A stretch of 64,000 bases of DNA. Source: Bin80 sp026709335. Its GTDB lineage: Bacteria > Bacteroidota > Rhodothermia > Rhodothermales > Bin80. The notes beneath the pieces were generated by a model. The model had not been told where the DNA came from and searched no databases. It saw nothing but the letters and a program-made list of their open reading frames with translations. Where the stretch lies: contig OZ241385.1 in NCBI GenBank assembly GCA_965200825.1, forward strand, positions 2,976,001-3,040,000. Direction: 5' to 3'. The position numbers were made by a program, and so were the translations under genes. Positions 55,201 through 62,750 of this stretch are shown here, in pieces; the stretch's first letter is position 1; each line of letters starts with the position of its first letter.

Positions 55201-57972
55201 ATCCGAATCATTCCCCAACACGTGGAGATTTCCTCCTTCGGTCAAGATCTTGGCTGCCCGATCATTCCGTGAACCAACCGTCACTGTACCATGGACTATC
55301 AAGTCATTGCTCTTGGTGTGGAGCTCTCCAAAGTTTTTGATTGACAGATATCTTTCTGCATCACGAATCCATCTGAATGGTCCTCTTGCCCTATACTCGC
55401 CCACGGTTAGATTTGCATTCTTCACATGAAAATGCCCATTATTGATGATTAGATAGCCTGGAATAGATACAGGTGCTTCACCATCGTAGATGATGGCTAT
55501 ACCGGTGTTATTGGTGATCTCAACATTACGAACCCCGAACCACTCCGCACCCACGGTGTGGTTGCTCGCCTTCCTGTACTTCAGAATATATCCATCTTCA
55601 TCTCCACCCGTGTCTGATCTTCCAGGTGCAGGCGAAAAATAATCTGTTCCGACGCTTCCGGGCCGATTTGAATCTTTCACCATGGAGCCATCTCGCACAA
55701 TCAATTCATTATGAACATAGAGCGTTGAGTCTTTGACTGCTCCTGCTTCACGAAGGACCAGATTTCCACTACAAAGTCCCAAGTTCTTTGTACGGGTTAC
55801 CTGATCAAGCCTCAGTCGGGAGCTTTCACGGACTTGCATAGAAAGGACCTCAAAAGGCTCATTAGCTTTACCACCCGGCTTTATCCCTTTTACGTTATCG
55901 CCGTCGGTGGTGGCATAGACAAGATCGGTCAGCTCTGAGTCTCCGTTTAAGCTACCACTGAGCCCGTCTCCTCCGAGAATGAGCGCCTTCATGACTTTCA
56001 AATTTTCGCTACCATCGCCAATTTCTCCTCTCTCTTCGGTTTTCAGGGTCGTAACGGTCAATGCGCCCTCAATCTCTAGCTCATCCTGGACGACCAGTGC
56101 ATCTAGGGTTAAAGTTCCACGGATTACAAAATCTCCATCCTCGCCAAGCATGATGCGATTACCACTAGTGAGCGAGATTTCGTCGGTCCCCGTGCATTGC
56201 CCATCCGCTAAGTCTATTGCAGGCTCTCCCATCGTGATGGAGTTACTCCCTGCATCAAGGGTTCCACCACCATCGAAGCTGAGGTTATGTACTCTCCTGT
56301 AACGGTCACCGTATTTATCTGCCCACCAAGCAGGCAGTGGTGGCCCATTCTCGTTTCCATCCAAATGGACTCGACCGGTGTTGCCCTTTGCCCTATCGTC
56401 CGCTTCAACTGTTACTTCATTTTCCACGAACAGGTCTTCACCAATGTGAGTTGTGTACACAATATCGGATTCGGTACTCGTGTTCCCAGATGCAGTGAAT
56501 TGTACGATGGCAAAACAGGGATCATCTTTATCATCGTCGCCGGTGGTGATTGGAACGGTTTCATGTGGGATATCAGGAGAAGTACTGCGAGTCGTAATCA
56601 TTCTGCGAGAGATGTCATCTAATTTCACGTCAGAGTACACAGACAGGCTTCCTTCAATCTTTGAATCACTGCTTTTGAACTCAACAGCAGCAAACGGTCC
56701 GAAAGGTTTAGCGTCGATTTTGGGGACGGTGGTACTCCTTGCTGACTCCGCTACATAAGCGGTACATCTTTCAGCAAAAGGACCTGTAGCGTCAGAGGCA
56801 ACTATCCTTTGGGTTCCGTAATCATCTGAACTTACCAGAGTATTCGCGCCGTCCTCTAACCTGACGTCACCAGCGATGGTGACCTTTCTTTCAAAGACGA
56901 TTTGGGCATCATTCCATTGCTCTACATCTCCGTCGATTTCCACATCATTTATGAAATAGACATCCGTCGAGATGACAGGGCCATTATCTATGCCATCGAC
57001 ACTAGTATAAGTATCACTCACATAGATTACATCATTGCTGAGGCTCCCTACAGCGATGAAGCCACCAATATTCGACAACTGTACACAAATATTACCTGCG
57101 GCGACGGCATAGATATCAGTTTCAACGCTTCCGCTCCCCCTGATAAATACACAATCTCCGTGATCAACAAAACCTCTAGAAGGTTTGTATTCACTACTGG
57201 TATGGATGCTGGCAACAGTAGCACCTTTGCTCGCTTTAACACCCGTTGTATCACGTTCAGCGATAGTGTTTGCATGCGCAATCCAGATATTTCCATCGCC
57301 TTCAATTGCGCCGTTGACGGTCAGAATGCCTTTAGTGTCACTACTGGTAGCACCTTTTTTCAGGGGGACCCGCAACGTAGGCTCGTCGTCATCTCCCAAG
57401 GTAAGGATATCTCCGGAATTGACGGTTAGCGAGTCAACGACAAGAGTTCCGCTACCCTTAACCGTCACGTCACCTGCGGTTGTAAGGATGTTAATCCTTC
57501 CTTCTGCGGAAGCGACATCTCCCACTATAGTAATCTCGGAATATTCGACAGTAGTATTGATCCTGCTGGGTGAAGAACTCCTACGTGCATTTAACCTAGC
57601 TCCATCACTGAGGGTTATCGTTCCAGCAAACCTTAGTGTTGCACTTACGGCGGAGGTTCCACCTCGAGCATAGGCACCGATGATTTTAACGCCGCTACTA
57701 ACGGCAACATCATCGGAGATTGTCACGCTTCCACCAGCTCTACTAACTTGAATGAGAACAGTATCGTTGTTACCAGTAGCCTCCCCAAATGCAGCTGCTA
57801 CTGTGCATACTGGTTCAACATCGTCAGTACTGGGATCATCAGCGGGGACTGTACAACTAGAAGTTGCGGTGCCTCTCGTTGATCCATAGTAAGTTGTTTG
57901 TCCTTGTGCACTTTGTATAGTAAGTAGTAGGAGGGGGATGGTGAGTAGGGTGAATTTGAGTCGTTGTTTCAT
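52300..57972 (-). CDS. Giant secreted surface protein 3 with T9SS-like sorting tail
   Basis: This 1,890-aa protein has a signal peptide identical to surface protein 2 (LLTIPLLLLTIQSAQGQ). The beta-solenoid-like body (about 30-1380) follows the same order of short blocks as paralogue 2 (TLRVPLKKGATSS, ILTVNGAIEGDGNIWIAH, DGDVEQWNDAQIVF, TLTLDALVVQDELEI) with many insertions. The shared C-terminal region (CGPDEDNPLLCSASIIRGSR), DUF4397-like modules (RLQFIHNAQIPAPVNVKLDG; VDVLLVHGSADLGSVRLQ) and type A sorting domain follow. It has no Calx-beta domain. Leader and 3' flank are near-identical to paralogue 2 in inverted orientation. Confidence 0.8.
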   Translation of the reverse strand: MKQRLKFTLLTIPLLLLTIQSAQGQTTYYGSTRGTATSSCTVPADDPSTDDVEPVCTVAAAFGEATGNNDTVLIQVSRAGGSVTISDDVAVSSGVKIIGAYARGGTSAVSATLRFAGTITLSDGARLNARRSSSPSRINTTVEYSEITIVGDVASAEGRINILTTAGDVTVKGSGTLVVDSLTVNSGDILTLGDDDEPTLRVPLKKGATSSDTKGILTVNGAIEGDGNIWIAHANTIAERDTTGVKASKGATVASIHTSSEYKPSRGFVDHGDCVFIRGSGSVETDIYAVAAGNICVQLSNIGGFIAVGSLSNDVIYVSDTYTSVDGIDNGPVISTDVYFINDVEIDGDVEQWNDAQIVFERKVTIAGDVRLEDGANTLVSSDDYGTQRIVASDATGPFAERCTAYVAESARSTTVPKIDAKPFGPFAAVEFKSSDSKIEGSLSVYSDVKLDDISRRMITTRSTSPDIPHETVPITTGDDDKDDPCFAIVQFTASGNTSTESDIVYTTHIGEDLFVENEVTVEADDRAKGNTGRVHLDGNENGPPLPAWWADKYGDRYRRVHNLSFDGGGTLDAGSNSITMGEPAIDLADGQCTGTDEISLTSGNRIMLGEDGDFVIRGTLTLDALVVQDELEIEGALTVTTLKTEERGEIGDGSENLKVMKALILGGDGLSGSLNGDSELTDLVYATTDGDNVKGIKPGGKANEPFEVLSMQVRESSRLRLDQVTRTKNLGLCSGNLVLREAGAVKDSTLYVHNELIVRDGSMVKDSNRPGSVGTDYFSPAPGRSDTGGDEDGYILKYRKASNHTVGAEWFGVRNVEITNNTGIAIIYDGEAPVSIPGYLIINNGHFHVKNANLTVGEYRARGPFRWIRDAERYLSIKNFGELHTKSNDLIVHGTVTVGSRNDRAAKILTEGGNLHVLGNDSDVMSQDRISLDYDHPSLEGYYEDGTASVTVYATSMIDIGAGSLQLGPEYDARVNSQRGDWQLNRLDSPGPRPRVLLTTIRSGDNIGLVKGAVSIPKGSKRTVLRAESFDAIDFDGTKNPQRNSGYGNRNDDGTLFFAHPKVIIGSLKAENGTVEFSGASYVLKSNDPHAPYAEVRNVSNSSAEIKGDVTLNSARIFANGARQYNTKTGSPLEDPRGGNDPDDKVEDVYVRTLKFGGNLAISGTGGFSSRAGTKVTVEGNYTQEIEHTNTNWTDADNPVGGTYLSSGTTKTVKGGFKVSGTGDARRYNSANAKLNVGGDFDFGLTRAGYYLNANLTFSGKETQSVKTSAIDLNHVTIDGAGVSLASNVTQWAGNGKLPDTDNERSGQHSNGANLTLIKGVIESDSSYYWLVKKTDIEENLIRRTSARATDKTCGPDEDNPLLCSASIIRGSRQSYSSTVFARHLLEGNAGDGDIGGGYIFPVGGIDGDNSYYRPAIVQLPVDLADAQKVSASMTEIPEGAAPDWPDENLRAQGTGGNFLTLDTYAKIFWKLDAGKEELATNVNLRLAAGGIPNVFDHTRLRIVQWDCDWTNPRLAGQYDLSGGEEGSFTANDYVNGTLNLTQEGIDIGSCSIFAVAANQVENPINQPELASGRARLQFIHNAQIPAPVNVKLDGDLEVVSGATFQSATGYLHVAAGGHSVSVEIVGAPEASQPADISLGSLVNNRSYAVVAHGGGTNIAFKRLETRMKSLSDRSVDVLLVHGSADLGSVRLQTINILDDPRTATPTRLLANNFSFDQATNYIQMDPDYYRIEAISGDDKVAVFDLNLSGYQGQTLIANLSGSRATNDLDLYVVDENGSRVNADVVTGTESDITEIPTEFALHGNYPNPFNPSTRIQFDLPESAQVTVQIVDMLGREVMALPAKEFEAGANRSIELNAINLASGTYLYRMIATGAENRYVKTGRMTLVK

Positions 57973-58308
57973 GAGGATATTAGGGGGGTTAATGTTGGGT
58001 TGGGTACGGGATGGACAGGGAACGAAGAAGGGGGAGGGTGGGCGGGGTCCCGGGTCCTGCCCCCGGGGGGAGGTTGAGTGTTGAAGAGCCTGTAAGCTTT
58101 GGAGCTACCGAGGCAAGCGGTCAGGGTAATCTGGAATGGGCTGCCAGGTCTGGGGTTTTGGGCTGTGCCACTTGTGAGCGGCACCCATCGATGGAGGCGC
58201 GCCGTTCTCTTCTCACAGATGCAAAAAGAGGCCGTAAGCGAAGAGGATTAGCGCAAAGCAGAAATTATCAATCTGCCTCTCAGTTCGCAGGAGCGAAAAT
58301 CACTGGCC
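57973..58308. promoter_or_regulatory. Leader of surface protein 3 and intergenic DNA to trbB
   Basis: About 57973-58030 is the minus-strand leader nearly identical to the 55 bp upstream of surface protein 2. Past that the sequences diverge: here it turns very G/C-rich (runs of G and C, 58028-58075) where paralogue 2 has the A/T tract, so the two genes must use different promoters or spacing. No gene is seen in 58076-58308. Confidence 0.5.
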
Positions 58309-59271
58309 TTACTTATTTGGCCTTGGGGATAGAGATTCCATCGTAAAACCGCTTGGAGTCAATCCGATAACCTTTTCAATCTGACGAACTCGGCGTGCTT
58401 TGCCAAACCCTGCAATTACGACAACTATGTGCACGGCTTGTTGGACAAGGTGCCGTTGATCAATTCCCCGTGCACCTTCACGAGCCAGATCACTCAATCT
58501 TTGCAAGGCCTTGATGACATTTTCACCATGAATTGTTGCGCATCCGCCGGAATGTCCGGTGATCCATGCATCCAGAAGATCTTTGGCGGAGCCATCACGC
58601 ACCTCCCCAACGATAATCCGATTTGGAGTGGCACGCAAACTGAACTTGAGTAGTTCGGTCATTCCAAATTGAGCTGTAGTCTGAAGTTGGAGTGTATCCA
58701 TTGCGTGAACTATGAGTTCTGATGTATCCTCGAGAATAATCAGGCGCTCATCAGGAAAAGTATCAACAATGGCCTTTAGGATCGCGTTGCAAAGAGTGGT
58801 TTTTCCGCTTCCTGTAGGCCCTGCGATCAAGATATTCTGACGTGATTTAATGGCTGCGGTAATAGTGGAGAACTCATCTTTCGTTAGCCTTCCTGTATGT
58901 ACATAATCTTCCAGAGTGGGGATCTGGAGGCATGGTTTGCGGATATTGAATGCCGGGCCAGAAGTGAGCGGAGGAATGAATCCCTGAATCCGGCATTTTC
59001 CAAGTTCCTTTTGGGCGACTGCGGCCGCCAAGGAAGGATGATCTCGGTCAAAACGGGTTGAAGTAATTGAAGCGATCATGCGAAGAAAGGCTTCAGCATT
59101 TTGCGAGAGTAATGTGATAGAGGTAGAGATTCTCTTTCCTGAAGTGGTAATTGCACGCACGCGAAGATCAGGGTTGAGGTATAGCTCTTCAATATCCGGG
59201 CTCTGCAGAAGTGATAGAAACTCTGCACTGAGATAATGACGAATCAAGGCACTAAGGCGCTCCGAATTCAT
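58309..59271 (-). CDS. trbB: TrbB/VirB11-family secretion ATPase
   Basis: This 320-aa protein has Walker A GPTGSGKTT (151-159), an Asp box IILEDTSELI and Walker B NRIIVGEVRDGSAKDLLDAW, then the His box GHSGGCATIHGENV, the full VirB11/TrbB signature. The hexamer works at the cytoplasmic base of the T4SS. It is normally first in trb operons next to trbC; here it is 24 kb away, beyond surface protein 3. It overlaps the traF gene by 20 bp. Confidence 0.9.
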   Translation of the reverse strand: MNSERLSALIRHYLSAEFLSLLQSPDIEELYLNPDLRVRAITTSGKRISTSITLLSQNAEAFLRMIASITSTRFDRDHPSLAAAVAQKELGKCRIQGFIPPLTSGPAFNIRKPCLQIPTLEDYVHTGRLTKDEFSTITAAIKSRQNILIAGPTGSGKTTLCNAILKAIVDTFPDERLIILEDTSELIVHAMDTLQLQTTAQFGMTELLKFSLRATPNRIIVGEVRDGSAKDLLDAWITGHSGGCATIHGENVIKALQRLSDLAREGARGIDQRHLVQQAVHIVVVIAGFGKARRVRQIEKVIGLTPSGFTMESLSPRPNK

Positions 59272-59806
59272 AACTTGTCAGCGTATAATAGGGTGGTGCT
59301 CCACAAGGGACTGGGCCATAATATCTACTGTCATAACTGAGCTTGCTGTGCGTGCTGAGCAAAAAACATTCGCCGGGTGAGAGAATGTGGACTCCTATGG
59401 CATTCGGTAGCCTTCTGCCTCTGCGGTCAAATGCATATACAGGAGCGTCAAAAGCTCCGTATCCTGCAACCCGGATTTTATCTTCCAATACGGTTACGGT
59501 ATCTCCTTGCAGAGCGATCACCGGTTTTCCAATTCGGGTTGAGCCACCAGGGCAGACACCTCGGCGCAGATAACCACGCTGAATGGCCAGTTGAGTTAGC
59601 GTATCAGGAAGACATGTGCGAAGAATGTCTCCATGCTCCAGGGTCCGCTTCTTCGTTGTGCGGTAAAAGCCAAGTGGGAGAGATGTTGATGTATTCACAA
59701 AAAGAGGCAGGCTTGTTCGGTTCACAGGCAACTGATGAACCCCGATTGCAAGAATGCAGAAAGTACCAGTCACGAGAACCCCCAGCCATCGCAGTTTGAG
59801 CATCAT
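59252..59806 (-). CDS. traF: TraF-like conjugative S26 signal peptidase
   Basis: This 184-aa protein has an N-terminal membrane helix (about 8-26), the catalytic Ser in NTSTSLPLGFYR (S42) and the general-base Lys in RIGKPVIALQGD (K94), as in TraF peptidases that mature and cyclise TrbC pilin in RP4-type systems. The closing PGECFLLSTHSKLSYDSRYY matches the family. Its presence supports TrbC-type pilin processing in this element. Confidence 0.85.
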   Translation of the reverse strand: MMLKLRWLGVLVTGTFCILAIGVHQLPVNRTSLPLFVNTSTSLPLGFYRTTKKRTLEHGDILRTCLPDTLTQLAIQRGYLRRGVCPGGSTRIGKPVIALQGDTVTVLEDKIRVAGYGAFDAPVYAFDRRGRRLPNAIGVHILSPGECFLLSTHSKLSYDSRYYGPVPCGAPPYYTLTSYEFGAP

Positions 59807-59814
59807 AAAATGAT

Positions 59815-60543
59815 TTATTCCTCTATAAGCGTGAATTCATTCAGCCGATAACCAACCCCGTGAACCTTCAGAATATGTTGAGGATTTAGCGGATCTTCAT
59901 CCAGTTTGCATCGGAGTGCATACGCGTGACGGTCAATGGTACGTGTTGGCAGATCATGGGGAATTTTCAGGACTCGTACATTGAACTCGGCCCTGGAAAC
60001 CGCATGCCCCTTCCGAAAGGCTAGATGACGCAGGACCTTCCACTCCAACGGAGTGAGATGCACAGGCTCGCCTTCTTTTTGTGCAGTATGCGTTTCAAAA
60101 TCACAAAAGGTTTTCCCGACTTGAATTTTTTTGGGCAGGTTGCCGCCGCGCTGCACGCGCCGACAAAGTGCTTTTGCCCGGATCATCAATTCATGTGCAT
60201 TGAAAGGCTTCCCCATATAATCGTCTGCACCTGCTTCAAGGCCTCGCACGCGATCTCTCACGGAATCGCTCCCCGAAACCATAATCACAGGGGTGTGGCA
60301 TCCAAACTCCCGCATCCGCTGCACGAGAGAAACTCCGTCCAGACCTGGCATGGTCACATCCAGAATAGCGACATCCAGAAAATCTTCGGATTGCATGAAG
60401 GATGCAGCATCATGCCCATTGTCTGTAATGGTGACTTGTGCGCCCTCTTTTTCAAAGACACGCCTGATGGCTCTGGCAGTTGCATTGTCGTCTTCGGCAA
60501 CAAGTACTTTGGAAAAGGTTTCCGGCATAGATGTATAGATCAT
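59815..60543 (-). CDS. OmpR-family response regulator
   Basis: This 242-aa protein has a receiver domain with acidic pocket E18-D19, phospho-acceptor D62 (ILDVTMPG) and the conserved Lys in YMGKPF, followed by an OmpR/PhoB winged helix (about 145-235, HLTPLEWKVLRHLAF ... VHGVGYRL). ATG 60543 overlaps the kinase stop (ATGA); ATG 60528 (MPETF) is another option. It is just upstream of traF-trbB and probably regulates the conjugation or pilus operons. Confidence 0.85.
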   Translation of the reverse strand: MIYTSMPETFSKVLVAEDDNATARAIRRVFEKEGAQVTITDNGHDAASFMQSEDFLDVAILDVTMPGLDGVSLVQRMREFGCHTPVIMVSGSDSVRDRVRGLEAGADDYMGKPFNAHELMIRAKALCRRVQRGGNLPKKIQVGKTFCDFETHTAQKEGEPVHLTPLEWKVLRHLAFRKGHAVSRAEFNVRVLKIPHDLPTRTIDRHAYALRCKLDEDPLNPQHILKVHGVGYRLNEFTLIEE

Positions 60544-61196
60544 GGTAATTCAACAAATATGCTTTGTGGAAGAATGATGCGGATAACGGTTCCCACTCCA
60601 ACGGTACTGGCAACTTCAATGTATCCGCCATGCGCATGAACAATCTCCTGTGCAATAGCAAGCCCCATTCCGTTGCCGGGAACCGTTAAGTTCCCCCGAA
60701 ACTGAGGTTTGAAAATGTAGGGGAGTTGATTGGGTTGGATCCCGTCCCCTCGATCACGTATGCGGATCTGTATCCCACCTGACTGGAGCTCTGCAGCAAT
60801 CACGATCAGAGTCGGTTGACTGTAGGCAATGGAGTTATCAAGTAAATTCGTCAGCACACGCCCCAGCGCAGGGCCGTCTCCCCAGACAGGAGGAATGAGG
60901 TTGTCTATATTAACCAGAAATGTATACTCCGGATGGAGTTTCTGATATATGGATGCTGTATCTTGAAGCAGGGATATGAGGTCTATCTGATCGTGTCCTT
61001 CCGGTCTCGTATTCTGTTCAAGAATACTGCGCGTAATATGTACGAGATGGTTGATTTGATCAGCAATCACCTCGTGACAAATCTGACGCTCAGGATCGTC
61101 AAATTCCATCGTACGGAGCAGATCATTGTAGAGTGCAATAGCATTGAGAGGGGTTTTTATATCGTGTGATAGACTGTTGATGTGTAAATGCGTCAT
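60540..61196 (-). CDS. Soluble histidine kinase without sensor domain
   Basis: This 218-aa protein has an H-box at residues 8-17 (SLSHDIKTPLNAI, phospho-His 11) almost at the N-terminus, then the ATPase domain: N-box LGRVLTNLLDNSIAYS, G1 RDRGDGIQ, G2 GNGMGLAIAQEIV. It has no membrane segment and no sensor domain, so input must come from a partner protein or a cytoplasmic signal. ATG 61196 is the only start that keeps the H-box; it is cotranscribed with the regulator. Confidence 0.85.
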   Translation of the reverse strand: MTHLHINSLSHDIKTPLNAIALYNDLLRTMEFDDPERQICHEVIADQINHLVHITRSILEQNTRPEGHDQIDLISLLQDTASIYQKLHPEYTFLVNIDNLIPPVWGDGPALGRVLTNLLDNSIAYSQPTLIVIAAELQSGGIQIRIRDRGDGIQPNQLPYIFKPQFRGNLTVPGNGMGLAIAQEIVHAHGGYIEVASTVGVGTVIRIILPQSIFVELP

Positions 61197-62247
61197 AGGG
61201 ATGGTGTTAGTTTTTGTAGTTGAAAAGGCGCGAGAGCTGTTTCGTCATATCTCAAAACAAGACATGAAATAGAACAAGCGGCGAAACAGAGTCGCCAGCT
61301 TTGATCTTGGAGCTGGCAGAGTGGAGATACAGTCCCCATTTGATCCATTTTAGTGAGACCATTGATGTGATTGTAGTGCCTGAACAGTAAGTGCAGATTG
61401 CAAAATTGCATGACCGTCGGAAAACCATGAGACGCAGCGTGTCAAATTTGAATTGGATCAAGATCTTTCCCATGGTAGCAGAGAGAGTATATTTTATAAA
61501 TAATAAATATATAATATAATGCAAATCAAATTAATTTGCAACGCAATGGAAACGATTTTCTGAAAAACGGTAGATCGACTGCAGAAGCCGTCAAGACAGG
61601 GTACCTTTATGTGACCGAACCATCTCGCATCTTGGTAAGATGGAGTAGTCGGGCCGAAATCTGTTGAAAATCATATCAGGTGTAGAGATGCACCTTATAT
61701 ATAAAGAGGTGTCAGTGCGGAGCAGATAAAAGACCGTACGCAGAATGGATCCTCAGAACTCCCCGATACGTACAGAAGATTCTGTATATATATCCAGGTT
61801 TCCCGCTCAACCAGGGGAAGCAGTATCAATCGCTTCCATTAACTGATAAGGGCGTTCGTGCAAGAAATCATTTCGATTTGAACTGCTGATCGAAGAAGCG
61901 ATATCGAGTAACCGGTGAGATTCTCGCAGGCCACTTGTATATTTTCATTTGTACAAATCTTCACTTCAAACATGTAATGCCTCTTCGAATGGATTTACTC
62001 TTCGGGCGAAACACTCTATCGATCGCCGGTCAGGGAGATGAAGTTCAAAATCAAAAAATTTTACTATATTGTTCTGTAGCCACTTTAAGTTTGAGCTTTC
62101 AAAGTCGGGTATGATTGGAAGCTCTTCCAGAGTTAGATCTTCAAACATGAAAGCGCTTTCATATATTATTCTAGCAGAATCAGAGTTGTCGGCTCAGCCG
62201 AAAATAACTCACAAATCAAACAACCAGAAGCAAAAAGAGGACTTACC
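61197..62247. other. Long A/T-rich intergenic region
   Basis: About 1,050 bp without a convincing gene. It contains an A/T-rich stretch (61485-61540) with the palindrome GCAAAT-(7)-ATTTGC at 61521-61539, likely a control region for the leftward kinase operon or the rightward gene at 62248. Short open frames (61252-61524 minus, 61966-62148 minus, 62069-62251 plus) have no protein-like support. No structured RNA was recognised. Confidence 0.4.
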
Positions 62248-62676
62248 ATGAGATTCAAACAGTTACTGAGTTTTTTGGGATTATTGGTATTCATCGCGCC
62301 AACGGCACTTGCTCAGCAGGGCAAGATTGACGGGGTCGTCACTGATGCGGCTACGGGGGAGACAGTTCCCGGGGCCAGCGTTGTCATTGAGGGTACCGCC
62401 CAAGGTGCTGCCACACAGGCGGACGGCTACTTTTTCATTAACAATGTCCGCCCGGGGACCTATACATTGCTAGTTTCCTTCATCGGATACACAACCCAGA
62501 GGGTTGAGGAAGTTCGCGTGTCTACGGGACTAACTACGACCAGAGATATTCAATTGACCGAAGAGGCAGTCGGCATGGATGAGCTCGGGGGATTCCGTAT
62601 TGGAGCAGATTATGCATACACCGATTTTGGAGTCTTTGGGGCTGTGAGCCGTATCGGTCTTCAAGTTGGTCTGTAG
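62248..62676 (+). CDS. Small secreted CarboxypepD_reg protein, internally deleted-looking
   Basis: This 142-aa protein has a signal peptide (QLLSFLGLLVFIAPTALAQ) and a CarboxypepD_reg-like beta-sandwich (about 25-110: GKIDGVVTDAATGETVPGAS, YFFINNVRPGTYTLLVSFIG), normally the N-terminal part of TonB-dependent or other large outer-membrane proteins. The last 28 residues (FRIGADYAYTDFGVFGAVSR ... LQVGL) instead look like the final strands of an outer-membrane barrel of the PorV/UPF0164 type. The plug and barrel are missing. It may be an internal-deletion product or a genuine small protein. A terminator follows 35 bp on. Confidence 0.65.
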   Translation: MRFKQLLSFLGLLVFIAPTALAQQGKIDGVVTDAATGETVPGASVVIEGTAQGAATQADGYFFINNVRPGTYTLLVSFIGYTTQRVEEVRVSTGLTTTRDIQLTEEAVGMDELGGFRIGADYAYTDFGVFGAVSRIGLQVGL

Positions 62677-62710
62677 ATGTGATCATTCTGTATCACAGAA
62701 TTTAGGAGAA

Positions 62711-62750
62711 GGCGGAGAATCGGGATAAACCCGGTTCTCCGCTTTCTTTA
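62711..62750 (+). terminator. Rho-independent terminator after the CarboxypepD_reg gene
   Basis: GGCGGAGAATCGGG, loop ATAAA, CCCGGTTCTCCGC then TTTCTTTA. The next gene's first ATG (62750) lies right at the end of the T-rich tail, so that gene must either start at a later ATG or be transcribed through partial read-through. Confidence 0.8.

Noticed and set aside
61197..62247. A tRNA or riboswitch in the long gap
   Set aside because: I looked for cloverleaf arms and familiar riboswitch cores and found only an A/T-rich region with a short palindrome.
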